DNA of 64,000 bases from Sphingomonas sp. Leaf33 (lineage in GTDB: Bacteria > Pseudomonadota > Alphaproteobacteria > Sphingomonadales > Sphingomonadaceae), in contig NZ_LMLB01000001.1 in the NCBI RefSeq assembly GCF_001421785.1, positions 72,374 through 136,373 of the forward strand. Direction: 5' to 3'. The notes under the pieces were generated by a model that had not been told where the DNA came from, searched no databases, and saw only the letters and a program-made list of their open reading frames with translations. Numbering within the stretch: position 1 is the first letter of the stretch; each line of letters opens with the position of its first letter. The translations under genes were made by a program, and so were the position numbers. Shown here piece after piece: positions 1-10,350 of the stretch.

Positions 1-54
1 GCTCCTCGCTTCTTGCCCCGAACCAAAATCGGCTCCGTCACGACCCCGTCCTGA
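1..54 (+). CDS. possible C-terminal end of an upstream gene (partial)
   Basis: The frame starting at base 1 is open for 17 codons and ends at TGA 52-54, with the last residues reading SVTTPS. In alphaproteobacteria the gene just before ftsH is often tilS, so this could be its end, but 17 residues are too few to recognise a family. Seen: an open frame and a stop. Inferred: that it is coding. Confidence 0.22.
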   Translation, partial: APRFLPRTKIGSVTTPS

Positions 55-142
55 CCGACTTTAAACCCTCATCGACGCTGTTCCATTGCCATTAACTTGG
101 CGACGCCTATCTTATCGAGCGAAGAAAGGTGCCCACAGCGCA

Positions 143-2110
<1,968 letters not shown>

Positions 2111-2118
2111 GAGAAGAG

Positions 2119-2145
2119 GGGCGGGCTTCGGTCCGCCCTTTTTTT
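2119..2145 (+). terminator. rho-independent terminator of ftsH
   Basis: An 8-bp stem (GGGCGGGC with GTCCGCCC, one G-U pair) closes on a TTCG tetraloop and is followed by seven T. It begins nine bases after the ftsH stop codon and is a textbook intrinsic terminator. Confidence 0.95.
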
Positions 2146-2405
2146 GTGCCGCGATTAGCCGTTGTGGATCGGCCCCTCCGCTGAGGCGACGATCGGCGGT
2201 TCGGCAGACCTGGCCATTTTTGCATTTTGGATGCGTGGTGCCGAGTGCAAGCCCCGTGCGAAAACTGTCGTCGTCCATCCGCCAACAGGCGGCTTAACCG
2301 CGCACTACACCCGTCGTACAGGCAAGTCCGGACGGATCGTTGCGCGACGACGTAGGTTGGGAGGGGTCGACCGTTCCGTCCGCCCTTCGTAAAGCCTGCC
2401 GCCTC

Positions 2406-3680
2406 ATGATGACCACCCTCTCCCCCGACCAGCCGCAGGTGAACCGTGCGCCGATCCCGTTCGCGGAGTTCGTCGCGCTGGTCGCCGCGCTGATGGCGCT
2501 GACCGCGCTCGGAATCGACTCGATGCTGCCCGCGCTGCCCGCGATCGCCGCCGATCTGGGCGTGGCGACCGACAACCAGCGGCAGTTCGTCGTCACCGCC
2601 TTCATGGTCGGGTTTGCCTTCGCGATGCTGGTCTATGGCCCGGCCACCGACCGGTTCGGGCGGCGGCCGGTGCTGATCGTCGCGCTGGTCGGGTATATCG
2701 CGATGAACCTGCTGGCGGCGGTGTCGGGCAGCTTCGTGCTGCTGCTCGCCGCGCGTGCCGCCTCGGGCGCGATGGTCGCGGGCGCGCGGACGGTGACGGT
2801 GGCGCTGGTGCGCGACTGTTACGCCGGTCGCGCGATGGCGCGCGTCATGAGTCTCGCCTTCATCTTCTTCATGGCCGCCCCCGTGCTCGCCCCGACCTTC
2901 GGACAGCTGATCCTGCTGGTCGGCAGCTGGCGCTGGATCTTCGGCGCCATTGCGCTCGCGACCCTTGTCATCCTGCTGTGGTTCCTGGCGCGGATGCCCG
3001 AGACGCTGGCGGAGGAGGATCGCAAGCCTTTCACGCTCGGCTCGCTCGGCACCGGTGCTTCGCGTATCCTGAAGGACCGCTATGCGCTGGGCTACACGCT
3101 GGCGGCGACGATGCTGCAGGGCGCGCTGTTCGGGTTCATCGGATCGATCCAGCAGATCGTGTTCGACGTGTTCAAGGTGCCGAACCTGCTCGCGATCGTC
3201 TTCGCTTCGGTCGCCGGCACGATGGCGATCGGGTCGTTCCTCAACTCGCGGATCGTGATGAAGATGGGCACGCGGCTCATCTCGCACACCGCGCTGCTGG
3301 GCTTCATCGTCTTTGCGGTCGCCCACCTCGCCATCGCGCTGTCGGGCGCCGAGACGCTGACCAACTTCATCATCGTGCAAGCGCTGATGATGATGTGCTT
3401 TGGCCTCGCCACCTCCAACTTCTCGGCGATGGCGATGGAGCATATGGGCGACATCGCCGGTACCGCCGCCAGCATCCAGGGCTTCGTCTCGACCTTGGGC
3501 GCGGCGCTGATCGGCGCGTATGTCGGCCAGCATTACGACGGCACGACCATCCCGCTCTACACCGGCTTCACCGCGATGGGTCTGAGCGCGCTGGTCATCG
3601 TCCTGTTCGCCGAACGCGGACGGCTGTTCCGTCCGGCGTACGACGGCTCGACTCATCGCGCGGCCGTGGAACAGGGCTGA
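2406..3680 (+). CDS. MFS multidrug transporter, Bcr/CflA type
   Basis: Proton-driven drug exporter of the inner membrane, about 12 membrane helices, 424 residues from the ATG at 2406. The MFS signature between helices 2 and 3 reads GPATDRFGRR (about 78-87), and the N-terminal half resembles DHA1 family Bcr/CflA proteins (helix 1 with GIDSMLPALPAI). A second ATG directly follows at 2409. The in-frame start at 2340 would add a hydrophilic leader of 22 residues that is untypical of the family. It stands alone between the ftsH terminator and an unrelated acidic protein. Substrate cannot be read from the sequence; chloramphenicol or bicyclomycin-like compounds are only family precedents. Confidence 0.88.
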   Translation: MMTTLSPDQPQVNRAPIPFAEFVALVAALMALTALGIDSMLPALPAIAADLGVATDNQRQFVVTAFMVGFAFAMLVYGPATDRFGRRPVLIVALVGYIAMNLLAAVSGSFVLLLAARAASGAMVAGARTVTVALVRDCYAGRAMARVMSLAFIFFMAAPVLAPTFGQLILLVGSWRWIFGAIALATLVILLWFLARMPETLAEEDRKPFTLGSLGTGASRILKDRYALGYTLAATMLQGALFGFIGSIQQIVFDVFKVPNLLAIVFASVAGTMAIGSFLNSRIVMKMGTRLISHTALLGFIVFAVAHLAIALSGAETLTNFIIVQALMMMCFGLATSNFSAMAMEHMGDIAGTAASIQGFVSTLGAALIGAYVGQHYDGTTIPLYTGFTAMGLSALVIVLFAERGRLFRPAYDGSTHRAAVEQG

Positions 3681-3729
3681 GCCCGCGCCGTTCGTCCCCT
3701 ACAGGCTTTTTCTGATCGGGAGACGGACG

Positions 3730-4074
3730 ATGGGTGGTCATCAGGTTCAGGCACAGGGTGCAGGCGACGACGGGTTCGACGAGGACGGCTTCGACGAAAG
3801 CCAGCGCGCCGAAATCCTGGAGGCGACGCGCGACGGCCCCAGCGACGGCACCATCCTGACCGACCTCGCCCCCGATCTGGGCGACGATCCGCTCGACGAC
3901 GACGACACCGACGACCTCGAAATGCTGTCGGACGAGGTCGGCGAGGAAGACGACGAGGCCGACGCCGACGAAGAGGACCTGGAGGAAGATGCGCTCCAGG
4001 AGGACTTTGAGGACGACGCCGAGGATATCGACGAGGAACTGGGCGACGGCGCCGATACCGCGCTGCGTCCATAA
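3730..4074 (+). CDS. highly acidic hypothetical protein
   Basis: Unknown 114-residue protein, about 43% Asp plus Glu (49 residues by hand count), with almost no lysine and the acidic runs packed into the C-terminal two thirds. It has no signal peptide or membrane segment and is probably disordered and cytosolic. GGGAGA stands about ten bases before the ATG, supporting translation. Polyacidic small proteins can act as DNA mimics, chaperone-like clients or metal buffers, but nothing here favours one of these. Codon bias towards GAC/GAG matches the rest of the window, so it looks native. Confidence 0.75.
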   Translation: MGGHQVQAQGAGDDGFDEDGFDESQRAEILEATRDGPSDGTILTDLAPDLGDDPLDDDDTDDLEMLSDEVGEEDDEADADEEDLEEDALQEDFEDDAEDIDEELGDGADTALRP

Positions 4075-4114
4075 GGGTTGACCGATTAGCGGGGCCGGGC
4101 GCAACATCGCGTCC

Positions 4115-4693
4115 GTGCCCCGGGATCCCAGAGTCGATGTGTACATCTCGGGCCGTGCACCGTTTGCACAGCCTGTTCTGATTTGGCTGCGCGACCGGAT
4201 GCACGCCGCCGTTCCTCGGGTCGCTGAGGCGATCAAATGGGGCATGCCGGCGTTCCTGCTCGATGACCGGCCGTTCGCCAACATGGCGGCGTTCAAGGCC
4301 CACGCGACCTTCGGGTTCTGGAATCGTGCGGACACGACGGGCCGCGAAGACGAGGCTATGGGTCAGTTCGGCCGGATCGAAAGCCTCGCCGACCTGCCCG
4401 ATGGCACGACATTCGAAGCGATCATCCGTGAGCGCGCCGCCGCCGCTCCAACGAAGCGCGCCGCGAAACCAGCCAAACCCGAGGCCGAGGTGCCCGAAGC
4501 GCTCGCCGCCGCGCTGGCCGACGACACGGTAGCCCGAGCAACCTTTAGCGCCTTTCCACCGAGTTGCCGCCGCGAGTATTGCGACTGGGTGGCGGAGGCG
4601 AAACGGCCCGAAACGCGCGACGGACGCGTGGCGCAGACGATCGCGTGGCTGCGCGAGGGCAAACGCCGGAACTGGAAATACGAAAGCTGCTGA
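4115..4693 (+). CDS. YdeI/OmpD-associated (DUF1801-like) family protein
   Basis: A 192-residue cytosolic protein with the DUF1801-type N-terminal fold (VLIWLRDRMHAAVPRVAEAIKWGMPAF, here cited only in part: EAIKWGMPAF near 39-48) and a C-terminal YdeI-like helical segment (FSAFPPSCRREYCDWVAEAKRPETR). Family members are annotated as bacteriocin-protection or OmpD-associated proteins, but their biochemistry is unsettled. Start is GTG at 4115; no better ATG lies upstream. An alanine/proline/lysine-rich linker separates the two domains. The gene sits alone between unknown small genes, so context does not help. Confidence 0.72.
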   Translation: MPRDPRVDVYISGRAPFAQPVLIWLRDRMHAAVPRVAEAIKWGMPAFLLDDRPFANMAAFKAHATFGFWNRADTTGREDEAMGQFGRIESLADLPDGTTFEAIIRERAAAAPTKRAAKPAKPEAEVPEALAAALADDTVARATFSAFPPSCRREYCDWVAEAKRPETRDGRVAQTIAWLREGKRRNWKYESC

Positions 4694-4709
4694 TCTGGAT
4701 GGGAGATCG

Positions 4710-5003
4710 ATGATGCCGACCCTGGCATTTCTGTTGATGCTGGCCGCGCCGGATGGCGAGACGCTCGTCACGAAGCCGACCTCTGCCGCGCAGTGCAGCC
4801 CAACGGCGACCGAGGTTCGCGGCACGAAGATGGCTGGCCCGATGACGCTGGGCGAACAGCCGCCTGCGGCACAGGTGCTGACCGTGTTTCACCGCGATTC
4901 CGACGGCTGCCCCGCGCCGGTGGTGCTGCGAAAGGGGATTGGCGCCAATCCGGAGAAGGCGCTGCCGATGGCACGCGGCGGGGCGGTGGTGCCGGCGCGC
5001 TAG
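4710..5003 (+). CDS. small exported hypothetical protein
   Basis: A 97-residue protein with a short hydrophobic start (MMPTLAFLLMLAAPDG) that looks like a weak signal peptide. The mature part has two cysteines that could form a disulfide in the periplasm. GGGAGA lies just before the paired ATG codons, supporting the start. It follows the YdeI-like gene by 16 bases and may share its transcript. No family was recognised. Confidence 0.55.
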   Translation: MMPTLAFLLMLAAPDGETLVTKPTSAAQCSPTATEVRGTKMAGPMTLGEQPPAAQVLTVFHRDSDGCPAPVVLRKGIGANPEKALPMARGGAVVPAR

Positions 5004-5126
5004 AGGAGAGCCTTGGCCCCACTCGACACGCCAGGATAGCCTCGTCGTGCGGCGTTGGTGGTCGCCCCCTCGAACGACGGCCCCTTTCCCCTGTCCCCAC
5101 ATCGGCTTATAGCGCGCGGCGACATC

Positions 5127-6029
5127 ATGACCGCCGCTGACACCCCGCTGACCCTGCCCGCCGAATGGCGCGACTTCCTGGCGCTGACCAAGCCGCGGGT
5201 GATGACGCTCGTCGTCTTCACCGGCCTGTGCGGGATGCTCGCGGCACCCGTCGCGGTCGATCCGGTGCTGGGCTTCACTGCCATCCTGTGCATCGCGCTC
5301 GGCGCCGGTGCCGCGGGTGCGCTCAATCAGTGGTACGAAGCCGACATCGATGCGGTGATGAAGCGGACGCAGGGGCGCCCGCTGCCGGCCGGCCGGATGG
5401 ACCGCCAGGCGGCGCTGCATTTTGGCGTCGGCCTGGCGATCTTCTCGGTCGTGCTGATGGGGCTGGCGGTGAACTACGCCGCGGCCGGTATCCTGGCGAT
5501 CTCGATCCTGTTCTACGTGCTGGTGTACACCGTCTGGCTGAAGCGCCGCACGCCGCAGAACATCGTGATCGGCGGTGCGGCGGGTGCGTTTCCGCCGCTG
5601 ATCGGCTGGGCCGCGGCGACCGGGCAGGTCGCACTGCTGCCGCTGCTGCTGTTCGCCACCGTGTTCCTGTGGACTCCGCCGCATTTCTGGGCGCTTGCTC
5701 TCTTCATCCGCATGGATTACGCCAACGCGGGCGTACCGATGCTGCCGGTGGTCGCGGGCGAGCGCGCGACGCGGACCCAGATCGGGCTCTACACGATTCC
5801 GATGGGGCTGGCCGCCATCGCCCCCTGGCCGTTGGGGCTGACCGGCCCCATCTATGGCATCAGCGCGGTGGTGCTGACCGCGATCTTCGGCGCGATGGCG
5901 CTGCAGGTCGCGACGCGGACGACGACGGACGGCGACACGATGCGGCCCGAAAAGCGGCTGTTCAAGTTCAGTCTCGCGTATCTCGCGCTCATTTTCGCGG
6001 CCGTGGTCGCAGACAGGTGGATGGCATGA
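5127..6029 (+). CDS. ctaB: protoheme IX farnesyltransferase (heme O synthase)
   Basis: UbiA-family membrane enzyme that adds the farnesyl tail to heme b, giving heme O for the aa3-type oxidase. The 300-residue protein has the conserved prenyl-binding loop with [12 protein letters not shown] and RTQGRPLP (about 67-87) and multiple membrane helices. The ATG at 5127 gives the family length; the open frame could start at a TTG 72 bases earlier, which is less likely. It heads a compact oxidase-assembly run, and its stop overlaps the next start (ATGA). Subunit I and II genes, which usually come just before it in related genomes, are missing here. Confidence 0.95.
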   Translation: MTAADTPLTLPAEWRDFLALTKPRVMTLVVFTGLCGMLAAPVAVDPVLGFTAILCIALGAGAAGALNQWYEADIDAVMKRTQGRPLPAGRMDRQAALHFGVGLAIFSVVLMGLAVNYAAAGILAISILFYVLVYTVWLKRRTPQNIVIGGAAGAFPPLIGWAAATGQVALLPLLLFATVFLWTPPHFWALALFIRMDYANAGVPMLPVVAGERATRTQIGLYTIPMGLAAIAPWPLGLTGPIYGISAVVLTAIFGAMALQVATRTTTDGDTMRPEKRLFKFSLAYLALIFAAVVADRWMA

Positions 6030-6163
6030 CCCCCAACGACGAACTCGAAATCCGCCGCCGGCAGAAGAGCCGCTCGATCGTGATGGCGGTGTTGCTGGCC
6101 GCGTTCGTGATCCTGATGTTCGCGATCACGATTTCCAAGATCAAGGCGGGGATGCACCCCTGA
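6026..6163 (+). CDS. small membrane protein of the cytochrome oxidase cluster (CoxF-like)
   Basis: A 45-residue protein with a basic N-terminus (RRRQKSRS) and a single membrane helix ([20 protein letters not shown]). It starts inside the ctaB stop (ATGA) and its own stop overlaps the ctaG start (TGATG), so translation is coupled on both sides. A protein of this size and shape between ctaB and ctaG is typical of alphaproteobacterial cox operons and is usually called CoxF or left hypothetical. A role in oxidase assembly is inferred from position only. Confidence 0.85.
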   Translation: MTPNDELEIRRRQKSRSIVMAVLLAAFVILMFAITISKIKAGMHP

Positions 6164-6696
6164 TGCAGCGCACCCACCGCACCGCTCTGCTGGCGGCGAT
6201 CGGCGTGTGCGGCATGACTGGCCTGGGATTCGCCAGCGTGCCGCTCTACAATCTGTTCTGCGAAGCGACCGGCCTGAACGGCACGACCAACCGCGCGGAA
6301 ACCGCCCCCGGCGCCACCGGCCGCACGATCACCGTTGCGTTCGACAGCAACGTCAGCCCGAAACTCGCCTGGGCCTTCAAGCCCGAGGTCGAACAGACAA
6401 AGGTCGACATCGGCGCGCGCGACATGGAATTCTTCACCGCGACCAACCGTTCGGACAAGGCCGTAACCGGCAGCGCGACCTACAACGTGTCACCGGCGCA
6501 GGCGGGGAAGTACTTCACCAAGATCGAATGTTTCTGCTTCACCGAACAGACGCTGAAGCCCGGCGAGACGGTGCGGATGCCGGTCATCTTCTTCGTCGAC
6601 CCGAAGATCAAGGACGATCCCGACGCGCGGGACATCGATACGATCACCTTGAGCTACACCTTTTATCCGGTCGAGAACGGCAAGACGAAGGGCTGA
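6163..6696 (+). CDS. ctaG: cytochrome c oxidase assembly protein CtaG/Cox11
   Basis: Copper chaperone that delivers Cu to the CuB site of subunit I. The 177-residue protein has one N-terminal membrane helix (about 8-24) and a periplasmic beta-sandwich. The copper ligands CFC are at 123-125 in ECFCFTEQ, and a further conserved cysteine is at 33 in LYNLFCE. Its ATG overlaps the stop of the upstream small gene. The downstream ctaE starts 79 bases later with its own ribosome site. Confidence 0.96.
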   Translation: MQRTHRTALLAAIGVCGMTGLGFASVPLYNLFCEATGLNGTTNRAETAPGATGRTITVAFDSNVSPKLAWAFKPEVEQTKVDIGARDMEFFTATNRSDKAVTGSATYNVSPAQAGKYFTKIECFCFTEQTLKPGETVRMPVIFFVDPKIKDDPDARDIDTITLSYTFYPVENGKTKG

Positions 6697-6775
6697 CGGT
6701 CCGGCCGCGGCGTCTTGCCCTCGGCGCGTCGCCGCCCTAGAGCATCCGCCAAACACGTCGAACAGGGACGCCACC

Positions 6776-7645
6776 ATGGCCGGTGCCAAGAACCACGATT
6801 ATCATATTCTCCCCCCCAGCCCCTGGCCGCTGATGGGGTCGCTGACCGCCGGCCTGCTGGCCGTCGGTGGCCTGCTGTGGATGAAGGGCCATCATTTCGG
6901 CCCTGCCGTCTTCGGGCTGGGCTTTGCCGGCGTTCTGGCGACGATGTATTTCTGGTGGGCCGACGTCATCCGCGAAGCCCACGCCGGCGATCACACGCCC
7001 GTCGTGCAGCTTCACCTGCGCTACGGCATGATCCTGTTCATCGCCTCCGAAGTCATGTTCTTCGTCGGCTGGTTCTGGGCGTTCTTCGACTTTTCGCTGT
7101 TTCCGGCGATGGTCGGCTACACGCCCGGCGCGCATGGCGAGGCAGGCACGGTCGAACTGCTGACCGAAGGCGTCGCGACCTGGCCGCCCAAGGGCCTGGA
7201 AGTCATCAACGCGTTCGAACTGCCGCTGCTCAACACCTTCATCCTGCTGCTGTCGGGCACGACCGTGACTTGGGCACACCATGCGCTGATCCACGGCGAC
7301 CGCGACGGCCTGAAGAAGGGTCTGTGGTGCACGATCCTGCTGGGCGCGCTGTTCAGCAGCATCCAGGCGTACGAGTACGTCCATGCGCCCTTCCCGTTCA
7401 AGGGCCTGAACTACGGCGCGTCGTTCTTCATGGCGACCGGCTTCCACGGCGTGCACGTGCTGATCGGCACCATCTTCCTCGCCGTCTGCTTGGTCCGCGC
7501 ATACAAGGGCGACTTCACGCCGCGCCAGCATTTCGGCTTCGAAGCCGCGGCTTGGTACTGGCACTTCGTCGACGTCGTGTGGCTGTTCCTGTTCGTCTCG
7601 ATCTATGTGTGGGGCAGCTGGGGCGCGCCGGTCCACGGCGGCTAA
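6776..7645 (+). CDS. ctaE: cytochrome c oxidase subunit III
   Basis: Seven-helix subunit III of the aa3-type terminal oxidase in the inner membrane. The 289-residue protein shows family hallmarks: an N-terminal HDYHILPPSPWP-like segment, RYGMILFIASEVMFFVGWFW in helix 3 (glutamate in the membrane), and the last helix with WYWHFVDVVWLFLF. AGGGA precedes the ATG. It is followed six bases later by the DUF983 gene. Subunits I and II must be encoded elsewhere. Confidence 0.97.
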   Translation: MAGAKNHDYHILPPSPWPLMGSLTAGLLAVGGLLWMKGHHFGPAVFGLGFAGVLATMYFWWADVIREAHAGDHTPVVQLHLRYGMILFIASEVMFFVGWFWAFFDFSLFPAMVGYTPGAHGEAGTVELLTEGVATWPPKGLEVINAFELPLLNTFILLLSGTTVTWAHHALIHGDRDGLKKGLWCTILLGALFSSIQAYEYVHAPFPFKGLNYGASFFMATGFHGVHVLIGTIFLAVCLVRAYKGDFTPRQHFGFEAAAWYWHFVDVVWLFLFVSIYVWGSWGAPVHGG

Positions 7646-7651
7646 GGCATC

Positions 7652-8023
7652 ATGACCACGCCCGGCTTGGCCGAGGCGGCTTGCAAGGGTCTGTGTCCCC
7701 GTTGTGGGGCACAGACCCTTTTCGCTGGCGTCGCCCGCTTCGCGCCCCGCTGCCGTGCCTGCGGACTCGACTTCGCGAGCTTCAACGTCGGCGACGGCCC
7801 CGCCGCCTTCCTGACCTTGGGCGTGGGCACGCTGGTGACGGTGCTCGCCATCGCGCTTGAACTCGGCGCCGAACCGCCGTTCTGGGTCCACCTGCTGCTG
7901 TGGCCCGCGCTGACGCTCGCCTGCGTGCTGGGCGGCCTGCGTATCGTGAAGGCCGGCCTGCTCGCGGCCGAATACCGCCAGTCCGCGCGCGAGGGACGGC
8001 AAGTGAAAGACGACGACGCGTGA
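7652..8023 (+). CDS. DUF983 family membrane protein
   Basis: A 123-residue protein with an N-terminal zinc-ribbon-like pair of CxxC motifs (CPRCG near 15-19 and CRACG near 34-38) and two membrane helices. DUF983 genes routinely lie between coxIII and SURF1 in alphaproteobacteria, which implies a role in oxidase biogenesis, though none has been clearly shown. Its TGA overlaps the GTG start of the next gene, so the two are translationally coupled. Confidence 0.9.
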   Translation: MTTPGLAEAACKGLCPRCGAQTLFAGVARFAPRCRACGLDFASFNVGDGPAAFLTLGVGTLVTVLAIALELGAEPPFWVHLLLWPALTLACVLGGLRIVKAGLLAAEYRQSAREGRQVKDDDA

Positions 8024-8631
8024 AACGCTGGCCCCTCATCCCGACCCTGATCGTCGGCATCGCCATCGCGGCGATGATCGGGCTGGGCGTCTGGCAACTC
8101 GCGCGCAAGCAGGAGAAGGAGGCGGCGCTGGCACAGCTCGCCGCCAACGTCCGCCGCCCGCCCGTGCTGTTCCCGGCAAGCGGTGTGGGCGACACATTGC
8201 TGTTCCGCCGATCCGCGATCGACTGCCTGGCCGTCACCGACGTGTCGCGCCAGAGCGGGCGGACGGCCGACGGCAAGCCCGGCTGGCGCGTCATCGCCGC
8301 CTGTCGCACGCCCGGCGCCGGCATCGTCCCTGTCCAGCTCGGGATCGCCAGCGACTTCAGCGTGACACCCGGATGGTCGGGCGGCCCGGTGACCGGCTTC
8401 CTCAGCCACGCCCCCGATTCGCGCCCGCTGATCTCCGGCCTGTTCGACCACAGCCCGAAACGGCTGATGCTGGTGTCCGACGCCCCGCCGATCGGGCTGA
8501 CCGCCAATCCGGGACCCGACTTGTCGGCGGTGCCGAACAATCACCTGGCCTATGCGGTGCAGTGGTTCCTGTTCGCGGGGATTGCGGGCGTGATCTACGT
8601 CATCGCGGTGCGGCGACGGCGCGCGCGCTAA
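8020..8631 (+). CDS. SURF1 family cytochrome oxidase biogenesis protein
   Basis: Assembly factor for heme a insertion into subunit I. The 203-residue protein starts with GTG at 8020, overlapping the stop of DUF983. It has the two-helix SURF1 layout: helix one near 6-25 with LGVWQLARKQ, a periplasmic middle part, and helix two near the end after NNHLAYAVQWFLFAG. The N-terminal GxWQxxR signature is clear. It ends the oxidase cluster; thrC follows after a repeat-bearing spacer. Confidence 0.9.
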   Translation: MKRWPLIPTLIVGIAIAAMIGLGVWQLARKQEKEAALAQLAANVRRPPVLFPASGVGDTLLFRRSAIDCLAVTDVSRQSGRTADGKPGWRVIAACRTPGAGIVPVQLGIASDFSVTPGWSGGPVTGFLSHAPDSRPLISGLFDHSPKRLMLVSDAPPIGLTANPGPDLSAVPNNHLAYAVQWFLFAGIAGVIYVIAVRRRRAR

Positions 8632-8652
8632 GGGTCTGCACCACCCCCCACC

Positions 8653-8745
8653 GTCATCCCCGCGAAGGCGGGGATACATTCTGGCTGGCCGTCGTGAGAC
8701 TCACGTCCTTCGGCGACTATTGATTCCCGCCTTCGCGGGAATGAC
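8653..8745. repeat. intergenic inverted repeat, GCGAAGGCGGG type
   Basis: Two 23-base arms (8653-8675 and 8723-8745) are inverted copies with about 21 of 23 matches. Each arm is itself a small hairpin with a CCCGC/GCGGG stem. Similar cores occur at 15.1, 18.4 and 52.5 kb, always between genes. The element sits between the SURF1 gene and thrC and may act as an RNA hairpin or terminator. Confidence 0.8.
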
Positions 8746-8837
8746 GACCGAAACGGCAGGGGCCGGCTCCACCTTTACTCACCCTACCCCCGAGCTTTCT
8801 TGCTCCCCGCCTGCCCGCCCGCTAGTCCCGCGCGATC

Positions 8838-10238
8838 ATGCGTTACCACAGCACCCGCGGCACCGCCCCGATCCTTGATTTTCGCGATGCGACGCTCGCC
8901 GGGCTCGCCAGCGACGGCGGGCTGTACGTGCCCGAGGCATGGCCGACGCTCGCCCGGCAGGACATCGCCGACCTCGCCGGCCTGTCCTATGCGGAAAACG
9001 CCGCGCGGATCATGACTCCCTTCATCGGCGATGCGCTGACGCCCGAAGACCTGCGCACGATGTGCGAGGGCGCATATGGCCGGTTCAGCCACGCTGCGGT
9101 GACGCCACTCGTCCAGCTGGACCAGCGCCATTTCCTGCTGGAGCTGTTCCACGGGCCGACGCTTGCGTTCAAGGACGTCGCGCTCCAGTTCCTGGGGTTG
9201 CTGTTCGAACGCTTCCTGACCGGCAGCGATACGCATCTGACCGTCGTCGGCGCGACCAGCGGCGACACCGGGTCGGCCGCGATCGACGCGCTGGCGGGGC
9301 GCGAGCATGTCGATATCTTCATGCTCCACCCCGAGGGGCGGGTCAGTGATGTCCAGCGTCGCCAGATGACGACGGTACTTGCCCCCAACGTCCACAACAT
9401 CGCGATCCGCGGCGATTTCGACACCGCGCAGGCGCTGGTGAAGGCGATGTTCAACGACGCCGACTTCTCCGGGCGGTTTGCGCTCAGCGCGGTCAATTCG
9501 ATCAACTGGGCGCGGCTGATGGCGCAGGTCGTCTATTATTTCTACGCCGCGGTCCGGTTGGGCGCGCCCGATCGCGCGGTCGCCTTCTCCGTGCCCACCG
9601 GCAACTTCGGCGACGTATTTGCGGGCTATGTCGCCGCAAAGATGGGCCTGCCGATCGCCCGCCTGATCGTTGCGACCAACGTCAACGACATCCTCCACCG
9701 CGCGCTGTCGGCAGGCGACTATTCCGCCGGCACCGTCACCCCGACTGCGGCACCGAGCATGGACATCCAAGTCAGCTCGAACTTCGAACGCCTGCTGTTT
9801 GATCTCGCCGGTCGGGACGGGGCTGCCCTTTCCGGGCAGATGCGTGGGTTCGAAGCCACCCGCGCGATGCGGCTGACCAATGCCCAGGCCGAAGGCGCGT
9901 CGGCGCTTTTCACCAGTGCGCGGATCGAGCCCGGCGCCATGTCGGAGACGATGCGCTGGGCCTGCGCCGAGGCCGGGCAAGTCATCGATCCGCACACCGC
10001 CATCGGCCTCGCCGCAGCCCGCCGCACCGACCTGCCCGCGGATGTGCCCGTGGTGACGCTCGCCACCGCGCATCCGGCGAAGTTCGGCGACGCGGTCGAA
10101 CGTGCGACCGGGGTCCGCCCGAGCCTGCCCGGCCGTGTCGGCGACCTGTTCGACCGCGAGGAGCGCTACGTGACGCTCGACGCGACGTTCGAAGCGGTGA
10201 CCGCCTACATTGCCGAGCGGGCGGTGGCGAAGAGCTAG
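8838..10238 (+). CDS. thrC: threonine synthase
   Basis: PLP enzyme that turns O-phosphohomoserine into threonine. The 466-residue length fits the long (class I) form. The PLP lysine is K112 in LAFKDVALQF, and the phosphate-binding loop TSGDTGSAA lies at about 140-148. The N-terminus MRYHSTRGTAP is typical of alphaproteobacterial ThrC, supporting the ATG at 8838. It follows the oxidase cluster, an arrangement common in sphingomonads, but a 206-base repeat-bearing gap suggests separate expression. Confidence 0.97.
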   Translation: MRYHSTRGTAPILDFRDATLAGLASDGGLYVPEAWPTLARQDIADLAGLSYAENAARIMTPFIGDALTPEDLRTMCEGAYGRFSHAAVTPLVQLDQRHFLLELFHGPTLAFKDVALQFLGLLFERFLTGSDTHLTVVGATSGDTGSAAIDALAGREHVDIFMLHPEGRVSDVQRRQMTTVLAPNVHNIAIRGDFDTAQALVKAMFNDADFSGRFALSAVNSINWARLMAQVVYYFYAAVRLGAPDRAVAFSVPTGNFGDVFAGYVAAKMGLPIARLIVATNVNDILHRALSAGDYSAGTVTPTAAPSMDIQVSSNFERLLFDLAGRDGAALSGQMRGFEATRAMRLTNAQAEGASALFTSARIEPGAMSETMRWACAEAGQVIDPHTAIGLAAARRTDLPADVPVVTLATAHPAKFGDAVERATGVRPSLPGRVGDLFDREERYVTLDATFEAVTAYIAERAVAKS

Positions 10239-10246
10239 CCTCTACA

Positions 10247-10346
10247 TTACCGTTCGTGCTGCGCCGGTCGAAGCGCCGCTCTTTTTCTTGACCTACGCCT
10301 GCGGCGCGAAGAACGGCCCTTCGACAGGCTCAGGGCGAACGGATTT
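10247..10346. repeat. intergenic imperfect inverted repeat, CAAGCTCAG-type relatives
   Basis: A left element (CCGTTCGTGCTGCGCCGGTC, near 10250) and a right element (CCTTCGACAGGCTCAGGGC, near 10319) face each other, both resembling the better-preserved pair at 38.1 kb. It fills most of the thrC to methyltransferase gap. Probably a genome-wide intergenic repeat family. Confidence 0.6.
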
Positions 10347-10350
10347 GGAA

